The notes: a model not told the origin generated them from the letters alone. A DNA stretch of 7,795 nucleotides from Frankiales bacterium (GCA_025965735.1 JAOPWK010000350.1:1-7795); one strand, 5' to 3'. Counted from the first letter of the stretch, positions 1 to 6,641 are shown. Numbers and translations are program-made.

Positions 1-447
1 GATGGCCAAGGACTTGCCGTCGGGCCAGGACCAAGCAGCGCGCACAAGCACCTCACCGTTTCCGCATCCACGGGCCTGGCGGCTCGTGACGTAGGCCACA
101 CTGAACCACCCGATAGCGCGAAGGTCAAACCATTAGACGACCGGGTCTGCGGTGGCTGCTGCTCCAGCGGGGAGGTGGTGCCGGCGCTTGTGCGTCGGGC
201 GGATCACAAGGCTCGTCGGGAGGTTCGGCAACACGTCTATCTGCACCTGGTGCATGACTGCGTCGTAGTGCCTGTCGGGCACCCGGTGATCCGGCGGCCA
301 AAGGTGCCCCCGACCTTGGTCCCACAGCTGGGGATGGCTTTGGCCAGAGGGCAGCCAGGCGTACGCGTACGGCTGCGGGTGGATGCGCGAACCGCAAAGG
401 CAGCCCGCCGGCTGGGAAGGCGTGAACTCGCACGAGCTGTCGATCCT
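1..447 (-). pseudogene. Unrecognised, probably decayed minus-strand gene
   Basis: No intact gene is visible in 1-621, but one minus-strand frame looks coding. Between a TGA at 448-450 and a TAA at 133-135 it has 104 open codons. My hand count gives G+C of about 70%, 52% and 83% at codon positions 1, 2 and 3, the pattern expected of a real high-GC gene. The same frame continues past the TAA to the window edge (44 more codons, about 75% G+C at position 3, rich in Trp and Gly). It also extends upstream more weakly from 451 to 600, bounded by a TGA at 601-603. No good ATG or ribosome binding site precedes the 104-codon stretch. I do not recognise a family. It lies downstream of the class II aldolase gene on the same strand, so it may be the remnant of an operon partner. 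Alternatives are frameshifts in the sequence or a chance open frame. Confidence 0.3.
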
Positions 448-621
448 TCAGTTCGGCCAAATCTCGCTCGACGTCCAAAGCCCATGCTGCAATTCAACGG
501 TGGAGGCGCGCAGGAAGCTCCCGCGCGCCGACACACGCCAACACTGCAGCGGCCGTGTCGGACGTAGCCCAGTGACCGCGCGCCCGGCCAGTAGCGCCGT
601 TCAGCCGGCAAATGCTCACGA

Positions 622-1317
622 TCAACCCGGATGGTGCAAGCGGCGCACCAGATAGTCCCAGGCTTGTCGCAGCATCGGATCCGCATAGCAGTTGCCGCGC
701 TTGGCTTTCGACTCGTCTGCGCTCGACCAGGTAGCCCAGCCGCCGGCTGACATCGCCGCCAGCTGTATCTGGCACGCGCGGTCGAGCAAGTAGGCAGTCA
801 CGGTCGCGGTTGGCACATCGGCAGCCGCCACGACCAGTCCGTGGTTGACGATCAGGCAGGCGTTCCGGTCGCCGAGGGCCGCTGCCACCCGCTCCCCGAG
901 CTCTTTCGTCAGAATGAGGTCGCCTGTCTCGGAGAAGCGCGCCAGGTCCGGCGGCACGAACAGGTTGGCCTCGTGCGAGATCGCCCGCAGCGGGACACCC
1001 AGCGAGCCCAGGGCAACGGCTGCCGGCGAGTGCGTGTGGATGACGGCCCCCACATCCGCCCGCACGCGAAAGATCTCGGTGTGGATCGGGTACTCGACGT
1101 GTCGTCGACCCTCACCCTCCAAGACCTCGCCGTCCCAGGACACCAGCAGCACCTGGTCGGGGCCGACCTCCTCGAAACCGAAACCAGCCGCCTTCATCCA
1201 CAGTCCCCGGCCCTCAGGGTCGCGGGCTGACACATGGCCCCAGATCAGGTCGCCCTGTCCGGCATCGCCCAGCACCCGGCAGGCCAGTGAGACCAGGCCG
1301 CGCAACTCCGCGCTCAT
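622..1317 (-). CDS. Class II aldolase/adducin-family protein, possibly a dihydroxyphthalate decarboxylase
   Basis: A 231-residue cytosolic metalloenzyme of the class II aldolase/adducin fold, at the usual family length. The zinc site is visible: H94-T-H96 in a VIHTHSP motif, H159 in NHG, and the acidic residue E75 about 20 residues before the first histidine, where L-fuculose-phosphate aldolase has its catalytic Glu. The start at 1317 is preferred because AGAGGA lies just upstream; an ATG at 1377 would add 20 residues with no family match. Members act as sugar-phosphate aldolases, epimerases or decarboxylases. From memory, the PhtC/PadC 3,4-dihydroxyphthalate 2-decarboxylases of actinobacterial phthalate operons belong to this family. 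The divergent ferredoxin reductase and the nearby aromatic-acid genes make a decarboxylase attractive, but the family alone does not prove it. The RpiB-type gene at the far end keeps a sugar-phosphate role possible. Confidence 0.85.
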   Translation of the reverse strand: MSAELRGLVSLACRVLGDAGQGDLIWGHVSARDPEGRGLWMKAAGFGFEEVGPDQVLLVSWDGEVLEGEGRRHVEYPIHTEIFRVRADVGAVIHTHSPAAVALGSLGVPLRAISHEANLFVPPDLARFSETGDLILTKELGERVAAALGDRNACLIVNHGLVVAAADVPTATVTAYLLDRACQIQLAAMSAGGWATWSSADESKAKRGNCYADPMLRQAWDYLVRRLHHPG

Positions 1318-1394
1318 GGTGAGTCCTCTCATCCGCCGCATCCACGTGCTTCCGTCCTGGGCCGCGATGTGCGTCACTGCGATGTGCTCCGAGT

Positions 1395-1405
1395 TGGTGC
1401 TACCG
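1395..1405. promoter_or_regulatory. Candidate FadR-subfamily GntR operator (one mismatch)
   Basis: The sequence TGGT-GCT-ACCG matches the FadR-subfamily operator consensus TGGTNNNACCA at seven of eight fixed positions. It lies midway in the divergent region, as an operator controlling both directions would. On its own it is weak, since one-mismatch matches are fairly common. Its value is the perfect counterpart at 6660-6670 in the other divergent region. Confidence 0.35.
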
Positions 1406-1456
1406 CAAGAGCCTCATGGCCACCCCAGCCTCGCTGCACCTGAGGACGATCCGCCG

Positions 1457-1471
1457 ATGGTAATATGGTAA
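1457..1471 (+). repeat. Tandem direct repeat ATGGTAA-T-ATGGTAA
   Basis: The heptamer ATGGTAA occurs twice with an 8-bp period, overlapping the likely -10 of the reductase gene. A third copy lies at 6659-6665 in the other divergent promoter region, inside the perfect GntR-like palindrome. The second copy extends to TGGTAAGTCCT (1466-1476), which matches 9 of 11 bases of that palindrome. It may be a degenerate operator half-site pair, or coincidence in an AT-richer promoter segment. Confidence 0.4.
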
Positions 1472-1487
1472 GTCCTTTCCCGGACCC

Positions 1488-1492
1488 AGGAG
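1488..1492 (+). promoter_or_regulatory. Ribosome binding site fixing the reductase start at GTG 1498
   Basis: AGGAG is followed by five bases and then GTG at 1498. The in-frame ATG at 1465 overlaps the likely -10 element and has no Shine-Dalgarno sequence. The extra 11 residues it would add precede the FAD-binding strand without resembling the family. Confidence 0.7.
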
Positions 1493-1497
1493 ATTAC

Positions 1498-2787
1498 GTG
1501 GCGGAGAAGTCCGGCTCGGAGGACGCAGGGACGCTGATCATCGGCGCTGGCCAAACGGGGTTGCAGGTCGCCTGTTCCCTGCGCGATCTCGGGGACGCTC
1601 GCAAGATCACCCTGCTCGGCGAGGAACCGCACGCGCCGTACTCGAGGCCAGCGCTCTCGAAGGAGCTGCTGACAGGCGAGGCGGAACCGGAATCGCTGTC
1701 CTTGCGCAACAAGGACTGGTTCATCCAGTCGGGAATCGATTTGGTCCTTCGAGAGCAGGTGGTGAACCTGCGCTTGCCCGACGGCGAGGCGCCGGGCTGC
1801 GCCACGACCTCGGCCGGCCGCGACTTGCCGTTCGGTCGTCTGGCCCTGACCGTCGGCGCCGCCCCCCGCCGGTTGGACGTGCCCGGGGCAGCCGTCGCCG
1901 GCGTCTGCTATCTACGGGACTTGAATCAGGCGGTCGAGCTACGACGGCGCCTCGGGGGCTCCCGCCGCGTAGTCGTGGTCGGTGGCGGCTTCATCGGCCT
2001 GGAGGCGGCAGCCGCCGCGCGCGCCTTGGGCAAGGACGTCACGGTCGTAGAGGTGGAAGACAGACTCATCCCCAGGGCTATTGGCCCTGCGATGTCGGAA
2101 TTCCTCCGTGCCGCCCACCAGCGCCGCGGAACGACCGTGGTCCTGTCCACGGGCGTTGCCGCTGTGGACAGCAGCGCCGGGCGCGTGACCGGGGTGTTCC
2201 TGCGCGACGGTGCACGGCTGCCGGCTGACCTGGTCGTCGTGGGCGTTGGGGTCCTACCGCGCATTGAACTGGCCCAGCAGGTCGGGCTGGCTTGCGACGG
2301 CGGGATAGTCGTCGATCGCTACGCCCGCACCAGCGCCGCCGGCGTGGTGGCCGGTGGTGACTGCACCGTCCTGCCGCACCCCCTCACCGGGCAGGGCATG
2401 GTGCGACTGGAGTCGGTGCAGAACGCCGCGACCCAGGGAGCATTGGCCGCGGCCAGCCTGCTTGAACGCTGTGACGCCACTCCCGTTGTGCCTTGGTTCT
2501 GGTCGACCCAGGGAGACCTGCGCCTCCAGATCGCCGGTCTAGCAAGCGGCTTCGACAGGGAGGTCCTTCGGGGGAACCCAGACACCGAACACTTCTCGGT
2601 CCTCTACTACCGCGGCGACCAGCTGCTCGCCGTCGACGCCATGAACAGCCCCGCCGACTACCTGGTGGTGCGCAAGGCTCTTGCTCAAGGTGTCGCGCTG
2701 TCGGCTGAGCTGGCGGCCGACGCAAGCACGCCCCTCAAGGCACTGCTCTCCGCTGCGGCTGCGGCGGCTGCCGCAGCCGCGAGGTGA
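1498..2787 (+). CDS. NAD(P)H:ferredoxin/rubredoxin reductase-type FAD flavoprotein
   Basis: A 429-residue cytosolic flavoprotein that passes electrons from NAD(P)H through FAD to a small iron-sulfur or rubredoxin partner. This is the reductase role in ring-hydroxylating dioxygenases of the BphA4/phthalate type and in some P450 systems. The first Rossmann motif is G16-A-G-Q-T-G21 (FAD). A second, G162-G-G-F-I-G167, is followed by E185 at the end of the next strand, which favours NADH over NADPH. GGD at 286-288 is the second FAD motif, and a Reductase_C-like domain fills about the last 100 residues. The length suits the family, except for a C-terminal run of ten alanines followed by Arg, encoded by a hairpin. 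No ferredoxin or oxygenase gene is in the window, so the partner is unknown. The gene is divergent from the class II aldolase gene and convergent with the Pht5-like gene, 11 bp apart. Confidence 0.9.
   Translation: MAEKSGSEDAGTLIIGAGQTGLQVACSLRDLGDARKITLLGEEPHAPYSRPALSKELLTGEAEPESLSLRNKDWFIQSGIDLVLREQVVNLRLPDGEAPGCATTSAGRDLPFGRLALTVGAAPRRLDVPGAAVAGVCYLRDLNQAVELRRRLGGSRRVVVVGGGFIGLEAAAAARALGKDVTVVEVEDRLIPRAIGPAMSEFLRAAHQRRGTTVVLSTGVAAVDSSAGRVTGVFLRDGARLPADLVVVGVGVLPRIELAQQVGLACDGGIVVDRYARTSAAGVVAGGDCTVLPHPLTGQGMVRLESVQNAATQGALAAASLLERCDATPVVPWFWSTQGDLRLQIAGLASGFDREVLRGNPDTEHFSVLYYRGDQLLAVDAMNSPADYLVVRKALAQGVALSAELAADASTPLKALLSAAAAAAAAAAR
2755..2780. terminator. 11-bp perfect stem-loop at the end of the reductase gene
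   Basis: GCGGCTGCGGC (2755-2765) and GCCGCAGCCGC (2770-2780) are perfect inverted repeats around a GGCT loop. They end five bases before the reductase stop codon and 19 bases before the stop of the convergent minus-strand gene. The stem is entirely G-C and A-T paired and symmetric, so it could stop transcription from both sides. There is no T-tract, which is common for actinobacterial terminators but leaves the call uncertain. The stem encodes most of the poly-alanine tail, so low-complexity coding drift is an alternative origin. Confidence 0.5.
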
Positions 2788-2798
2788 CGCAGCGGCGT

Positions 2799-3791
2799 TC
2801 AGATGACCGCTGATTCGGTGGACTCAGGCGCGAACAGGTCCTCCGGCGTGAGCATCCGCGGGCTCAGCCCCTGCTCGTGGTGGTACCGCAGGAAGGTCGA
2901 GAGCGTGTCACGATTGGAGTGCAGGCCGTAGGACCAGTAGTCATCGCCCAAGATCTCCCTCGCCGTTTCGAGGTCCTGGTTGAGCCAGGGAAGCATGAAG
3001 CGCAGTGCAGACGAATCGTAGAGGCTGGCCATCGCCTCCTGCTTGGCGAGCAGAGCCGCCTTGTAGAGCGATTGCGCGACCCAGCGGTGCCGCTCGTAGA
3101 CATCGCGCCGCACAACCACCACGTGCATGATCGGGAAGATGCTGGTGCGCGCGAAGTAGTTCTTCTCGGCCGCGACGACGTCGGAGAAGACCCGCCGCAC
3201 GCGGGGGTCCCGCGCCGCGAACGTGGTGGGGATGCGCGGGCTGTACAAGGCGTCGATCTCGCCCGTCGCGAGCATCGCCGACAGCGTCTGGTCCGGCCGG
3301 ATCCGCGCGATGTCGATCTCGGCAGACAGCCGTAGGGGCAACTTCTCGATGCGGCTCGCGCTCTCCTGACCGCCCGTCACATAGCGCACGGAGTCCACCG
3401 GCACACCGTGCTCATCGGCAAGGATGCCGCGGATCCACACGCCGGCGCTCAGTTGGAACTCCGGCGTACCGACGAGCTTTCCGGGCAGGTCCTCCGGGCC
3501 CTCGATGTCGGCACCGGTGTAGCAGTAGATCCCGCCGTGCCGGAAGGACCGCGATGTGAACACCGGCAGCGCGATGAAGGGTCGTTCTTCGCTGTGCAGG
3601 GACATGACGTACGACGACAGCGACATCTCCGCCACTTCGAACTCGCGGTGCCGCATCATCCGGAAGAAGGTCTCCTCGACCGGCAGTCGCAGGTAGGTCA
3701 GGTCGATGCCGTCCGGGCGGATCGTGCCCTCCTCGAGGGCCCGCGTGCGGTCGTAGTCGCCGCACGCGAAGCTCAGTCGCAGGCGCGCCAT
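2799..3791 (-). CDS. 4,5-dihydroxyphthalate decarboxylase (Pht5)-like protein
   Basis: A 330-residue protein of the Pht5 family, which has a periplasmic-binding-protein-like fold and is often annotated as an ABC substrate-binding protein. There is no signal peptide or lipobox, so it should be cytosolic, as an enzyme would be. Family hallmarks are visible: C10-G-D-Y-D-R15 on the first strand, then P37-V-E-E-T-F-F-R, R47-H-R-E-F and E55-M-S-L-S-S-Y61. Later come SRSFRH, SAGVWIRGILADEHGV, and near the C-terminus YGLHSNRDTL and EDLFAPE. The length equals that of Pht5, which converts 4,5-dihydroxyphthalate to protocatechuate. It is the last gene of the operon and starts three bases after the hydratase stop, with only a weak AGGA-like ribosome site, so translational coupling is likely. 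Position next to LigJ/LigK-type genes supports an aromatic-acid decarboxylase role. The exact substrate is unproven because many family members are uncharacterised. Confidence 0.75.
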   Translation of the reverse strand: MARLRLSFACGDYDRTRALEEGTIRPDGIDLTYLRLPVEETFFRMMRHREFEVAEMSLSSYVMSLHSEERPFIALPVFTSRSFRHGGIYCYTGADIEGPEDLPGKLVGTPEFQLSAGVWIRGILADEHGVPVDSVRYVTGGQESASRIEKLPLRLSAEIDIARIRPDQTLSAMLATGEIDALYSPRIPTTFAARDPRVRRVFSDVVAAEKNYFARTSIFPIMHVVVVRRDVYERHRWVAQSLYKAALLAKQEAMASLYDSSALRFMLPWLNQDLETAREILGDDYWSYGLHSNRDTLSTFLRYHHEQGLSPRMLTPEDLFAPESTESAVI

Positions 3792-3794
3792 GTC

Positions 3795-4814
3795 CTACCG
3801 CCCTGCAGACGTGAGCCGAGCGTCCAGCCGTGGGTAGACGCGGCGCGCATTGGTCTCGAAGACCTTCGCCCGTTGAGCGTCGCTGAGGTCGGCGGCGTCA
3901 ACGTAGCGCTTGGTGTCGTCCCACTCGATCCCGGTCTCGGGGTCCGCACCCCGCACCGCGCCGAGCACCTCGGAGGCGAACAGCACGTTGTCCTCAGGAA
4001 GCACCCGATGCAGAAGGTCGATGCCGGGCTGGTGGTACACGCAGGTGTCGAAGAAGACGTTGTCCATCAGCGCGGAGGGGTCCGACCATCCCATCCGGGC
4101 GGCCAGGCCGCGGTAGCGGCCCCAGTGGTACGGCACCGCTCCCCCACCATGCGGGATGACGAGGCGAAGGGCTGGAAAGCGGGTGAACAGGTCCCCCTCA
4201 AGCAGCTGCATGAAGGCGGTGGTGTCAGCGTTGAGGTAGTGGGCGCCGAGCGTGTGGAAGTTGTCGTTGCGGGAGCCGGATACGTGCACCATCGCCGGCA
4301 CGTCGAGCGCGACGAGCTCCTCGTACAGCGGGAACCAGTACTCGTCGGTGAGCGGCTTCGTGGTCCAGAAGCCGCCTGACGGGTCCGGGTTCAGATTGCA
4401 GCCGACGAAGCCGAGCTGGTCCACGCACCGCCGGAGCTCGTTCACGGCGTCCTGCAGTGGGCCGCCGGCCGTCTGGGGAAGCTGACAGGCGCCCGCGAAG
4501 TACTCCGGGAAGAGTCCAACGACACGGGCGACGAGGTCGTTGCTGACGTTCGCCCATGTACGCGCCGTTGCGGGGTCGGTGAGGTGGTGCCCCATCCCTG
4601 ACGCACGCGGCGAGAGGACCATCAGGTCGACGCCGCGCTCGCGCAAGACGCGCAGCTGGTTGCCTTCGATGCTCTGGCGGATCTCCTCGTCGCTGATCTC
4701 CTCAAGTCTCGACGCCGGCATTGACGGATCCTGCAAGCGGCGGAGCTGGTCAGCGCGGAAGTCAGCGAGCTGCGCAGGCTCACTTGTGTAGTGGCCATGG
4801 ATGTCGATGATCAT
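3795..4814 (-). CDS. ligJ: 4-oxalomesaconate hydratase (LigJ/PmdE-type amidohydrolase)
   Basis: A 339-residue member of the metal-dependent amidohydrolase superfamily (ACMSD-like branch). It should add water to 4-oxalomesaconate to give 4-carboxy-4-hydroxy-2-oxoadipate, the penultimate step of protocatechuate 4,5-cleavage. Metal-site residues include D4-I-H6-G-H8 at the N-terminus, H177 in MVHVSG and H222 in PHGGG. At the last strand, where decarboxylases of this branch carry Asp, this protein has E282 in an FASEVLGAVRG motif that I recall from LigJ. Other LigJ-like stretches are SPRASGMGHH, NLNPDPSGG, and GAHYLNADTTAFMQLL. The length agrees with LigJ. The start is well supported by GAGGAG just upstream, and it overlaps the stop of the CHA aldolase gene by ATGA, meaning coupled translation. 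The next enzyme of the pathway is thus encoded directly upstream. Confidence 0.88.
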   Translation of the reverse strand: MIIDIHGHYTSEPAQLADFRADQLRRLQDPSMPASRLEEISDEEIRQSIEGNQLRVLRERGVDLMVLSPRASGMGHHLTDPATARTWANVSNDLVARVVGLFPEYFAGACQLPQTAGGPLQDAVNELRRCVDQLGFVGCNLNPDPSGGFWTTKPLTDEYWFPLYEELVALDVPAMVHVSGSRNDNFHTLGAHYLNADTTAFMQLLEGDLFTRFPALRLVIPHGGGAVPYHWGRYRGLAARMGWSDPSALMDNVFFDTCVYHQPGIDLLHRVLPEDNVLFASEVLGAVRGADPETGIEWDDTKRYVDAADLSDAQRAKVFETNARRVYPRLDARLTSAGR

Positions 4815-5497
4815 GGCGGCTCCTCGTCGATATAGGTGAGGCCCTTACGCGCGAGCCGCTCCCGCATCCCGTGCACGTCCAGGCTCAGCTCGCCGTTGCG
4901 GTACCGCTCCCGCGCGTCGGCCTCCTTGGCCTGACGTGCCTCCGCGGCCTCGAGCACCTGCGCCGCCCGACCGCGAGGCACGACCACCACACCGTCATCG
5001 TCTGCGACGACTACGTCACCCGGACGCACCAGCTGGCCGCCGCACACGACGGCGACGTTGACGCTGCCTAACGTCTCCTTGACCGTGCCGTACGCCGAGA
5101 TGTGCCGCGCCCACACCGGGAAGCCCATGCGGTGCAAATCGGCCACGTCGCGGCAGCCGCCGTCCACGACCAGCCCGCGTACGCCGCGGGCGAGAAGGGC
5201 GGTCGCAAGCAGGTCGCCGACGTAACCGGCTTCCGACGGGGACGTCGGGGCCACCACCAGCAGGTCGCCCTCCTGGCACTGTTCCACAGCGACGTGGATC
5301 ATCCAGTTGTCTGCTGGCGCGAGGCTGACTGTGACGGCGGTGCCTGCGACGCGCGCGCCCGGCCACACCGGGCGCAGGGCGGTGTCCACCAACCCGGTCC
5401 GGTCCTGCGCCTCGTGGACGGTGGAGACACCGCACACGGCGAGGCCCTCCACAAGGTCCCGACGAGTGCGTTGCACTTTTCGGACGACGATGCTCAC
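4811..5497 (-). CDS. ligK: 4-carboxy-4-hydroxy-2-oxoadipate aldolase (LigK/PmdF, RraA family)
   Basis: A 228-residue RraA-fold, divalent-metal-dependent class II pyruvate aldolase. It should split 4-carboxy-4-hydroxy-2-oxoadipate into pyruvate and oxaloacetate, or 4-hydroxy-4-methyl-2-oxoglutarate into two pyruvates. The aldolase-specific D-X20-R-D motif is exact: D95 in GYVGDLLATA, then R116-D117 in VDGGCRDV. True RraA RNase E inhibitors are shorter and lack the C-terminal extension present here (ERYRNGELSLDVHGMRERLA), which resembles LigK. The GTG at 5497 is chosen because it overlaps the upstream dehydrogenase stop as GTGA and has a G-rich ribosome site (5505-5510) seven bases away. The in-frame GTG at 5512 has no ribosome site and would add five residues. 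It lies directly before ligJ, so the two enzymes are produced together. Confidence 0.87.
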   Translation of the reverse strand: MSIVVRKVQRTRRDLVEGLAVCGVSTVHEAQDRTGLVDTALRPVWPGARVAGTAVTVSLAPADNWMIHVAVEQCQEGDLLVVAPTSPSEAGYVGDLLATALLARGVRGLVVDGGCRDVADLHRMGFPVWARHISAYGTVKETLGSVNVAVVCGGQLVRPGDVVVADDDGVVVVPRGRAAQVLEAAEARQAKEADARERYRNGELSLDVHGMRERLARKGLTYIDEEPP

Positions 5498-6612
5498 GTG
5501 AGCACCCCCCACGGAAGCAGAGAGATGTGGATGGCGTCGTCGTCCGTCTCACCAGCGAGGATGCGGATGGCCCGGTCGACATCCTCGAGCGGGAATCGGT
5601 GGGTGGCCAGGCGCTCCAGCGGGAAGCGGCGGGACGCGAGCTGGTCCAGCGCCAGCTCGACCGAGCGGTAGCTGTGGCCGCGGGCGCTCTTGAGCGTGAT
5701 GGCCTTCTCGGACATCTTCTTCAGCGGGAAGTCTGGGAAGGCAGCCAGCTCGCCCTGGGTGACCATCACGCCTTCGCGGCGCTTCAGCGCGTCGATGCCG
5801 AGCAGGACGGGCGCAGTTCCTGCGCCCGACGTGCAGTCCAGGACGACGTCGACACCGGTGCCGCCGGTCAACTCGAGCACGCGGGTCAAGGCGTCCTCGC
5901 TCTGCACGTCGATGACCGCATGCGCACCGAGCTCCTGAGCAAGGGCAAGGCGCGGCGCATCACGCGTCGTGCCGGTGACGATGATCAGTGACGCCCCAGC
6001 CTGCTGGCTTGCGACCACCTGCGACAGGCCCTGTTGGCCCGGCCCCTGGATCAGCACGGTGGACGCGTAGCCCACGCCGCCAGCGTTCAAGGCCCACTCG
6101 ATGCCGTTGGACAGGGGAGTGACCAGGCCGGCGAGCTCGGCCGAGACGCCGGTCGGGACTTTGTGCGTGACGGCGTTCCAGGGCAGGTACATGTACTGCG
6201 CGAACCCGCCCCAGAGCGTGCCGGGATTGCCAGCGGGCGTGTAGCCGTAGCGGCGGGCGTCAGGGTTCGTGCGCCAGTCGGTGAGCTCGCAGTGTCGGTA
6301 CTCGCCGGCGTGGCACCAAGCGCAGTGGAAGCAGCCGACATAGTGCTCGACGAAGACCCGATCACCCTCCTGCAGGCCCTTGCGCTCGAGGAAGCTGGCG
6401 CCGGCCTTAGCGATCACTCCGACGTTCTCGTGCCCCATGATGACGGGGGCCTCGGAAGGCGGCTTGGCGTACATCTTCACGTCCGTGCCGCAGATGCCCG
6501 CAACCTCGACTTTGAGTAGCGCAGCGTCGTGGCCGATGTTCGGCATGTCCAGCTCGCGAAGCTCGGTCGTGCCGGGACCCGTCCGCACCGCTGCCAGCAC
6601 TCGATCTGCCAT
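5494..6612 (-). CDS. Zinc-dependent medium-chain alcohol/polyol dehydrogenase
   Basis: A 372-residue medium-chain dehydrogenase/reductase with a GroES-like catalytic domain followed by a Rossmann domain. Catalytic-zinc ligands are C41 in GICGTD and H61-E62 in GHENVG. Structural-zinc ligands are C94, C97, C100 and C108, with the classic spacing. The nucleotide motif is GPGQQG, but the strand that normally ends in Asp for NAD instead reads IIVTGTTRD, with no acidic residue. NADP use is therefore possible. The substrate cannot be read from the sequence. The usual 4,5-pathway dehydrogenase (LigC/PmdC) belongs to the unrelated GFO/IDH/MocA family, so this enzyme does a different step. It is the first gene of the operon, with a strong GAGGAG four bases before its ATG, and it overlaps the aldolase start by four bases. 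Confidence 0.88.
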   Translation of the reverse strand: MADRVLAAVRTGPGTTELRELDMPNIGHDAALLKVEVAGICGTDVKMYAKPPSEAPVIMGHENVGVIAKAGASFLERKGLQEGDRVFVEHYVGCFHCAWCHAGEYRHCELTDWRTNPDARRYGYTPAGNPGTLWGGFAQYMYLPWNAVTHKVPTGVSAELAGLVTPLSNGIEWALNAGGVGYASTVLIQGPGQQGLSQVVASQQAGASLIIVTGTTRDAPRLALAQELGAHAVIDVQSEDALTRVLELTGGTGVDVVLDCTSGAGTAPVLLGIDALKRREGVMVTQGELAAFPDFPLKKMSEKAITLKSARGHSYRSVELALDQLASRRFPLERLATHRFPLEDVDRAIRILAGETDDDAIHISLLPWGVLT

Positions 6613-6641
6613 TGCTCTCCTCTGCCGTCCGCTCCCGTGGC

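Larger units (their letters stand above)
1318..1497. promoter_or_regulatory. Divergent intergenic promoter region (aldolase/reductase)
   Basis: About 180 bases separate two divergently transcribed genes and should carry both promoters. A TAATAT at 1461-1466 is a reasonable -10 hexamer for the rightward reductase gene, which would place the transcript start about 25 bases before its GTG. No good -35 sits at the usual distance. No convincing leftward promoter hexamers were found. A GntR-like box at 1395-1405 and a tandem heptamer at 1457-1471 lie inside this region. Confidence 0.5.

Noticed and set aside
360..371. 12-bp palindrome CGTACGCGTACG
   Set aside because: It is perfect but isolated, lies within the probable decayed coding frame, and has no nearby promoter or partner copy. 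Such short GC-rich palindromes are common.
175..567. Plus-strand open frame of 130 codons in the left flank
   Set aside because: Its third codon positions coincide with the first positions of the better-composed minus-strand frame. It lacks a clear ribosome site and is very rich in Arg, as antisense frames of GC-rich DNA are. No family resemblance was seen.
237..686. Minus-strand open frame of 149 codons overlapping the end of the aldolase gene
   Set aside because: Its Cys/Arg/Ser-rich composition is typical of a shadow frame. It overlaps 65 bases of the aldolase gene in another frame and has no recognisable domain.
1465..1497. ATG at 1465 as start of the reductase
   Set aside because: There is no Shine-Dalgarno sequence and it overlaps the probable -10 element. 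GTG 1498 has AGGAG at the right spacing and gives the normal family N-terminus.
2799..3791. ABC-transporter substrate-binding protein as function of the Pht5-like gene
   Set aside because: There is no signal peptide or lipobox, no permease or ATPase gene is nearby, and the motifs fit the Pht5 family. The fold explains why such names are often applied.
3408..4379. Plus-strand open frame of 323 codons
   Set aside because: It lies antisense across the end of the LigJ-type gene and the start of the Pht5-like gene, both recognisable on the minus strand. Its Val/Arg/Glu-rich composition is that of an antisense shadow.
4811..5497. RraA regulator of RNase E
   Set aside because: The exact D-X20-R-D aldolase motif, the longer C-terminus and coupling to a LigJ-type gene point to a pyruvate aldolase.
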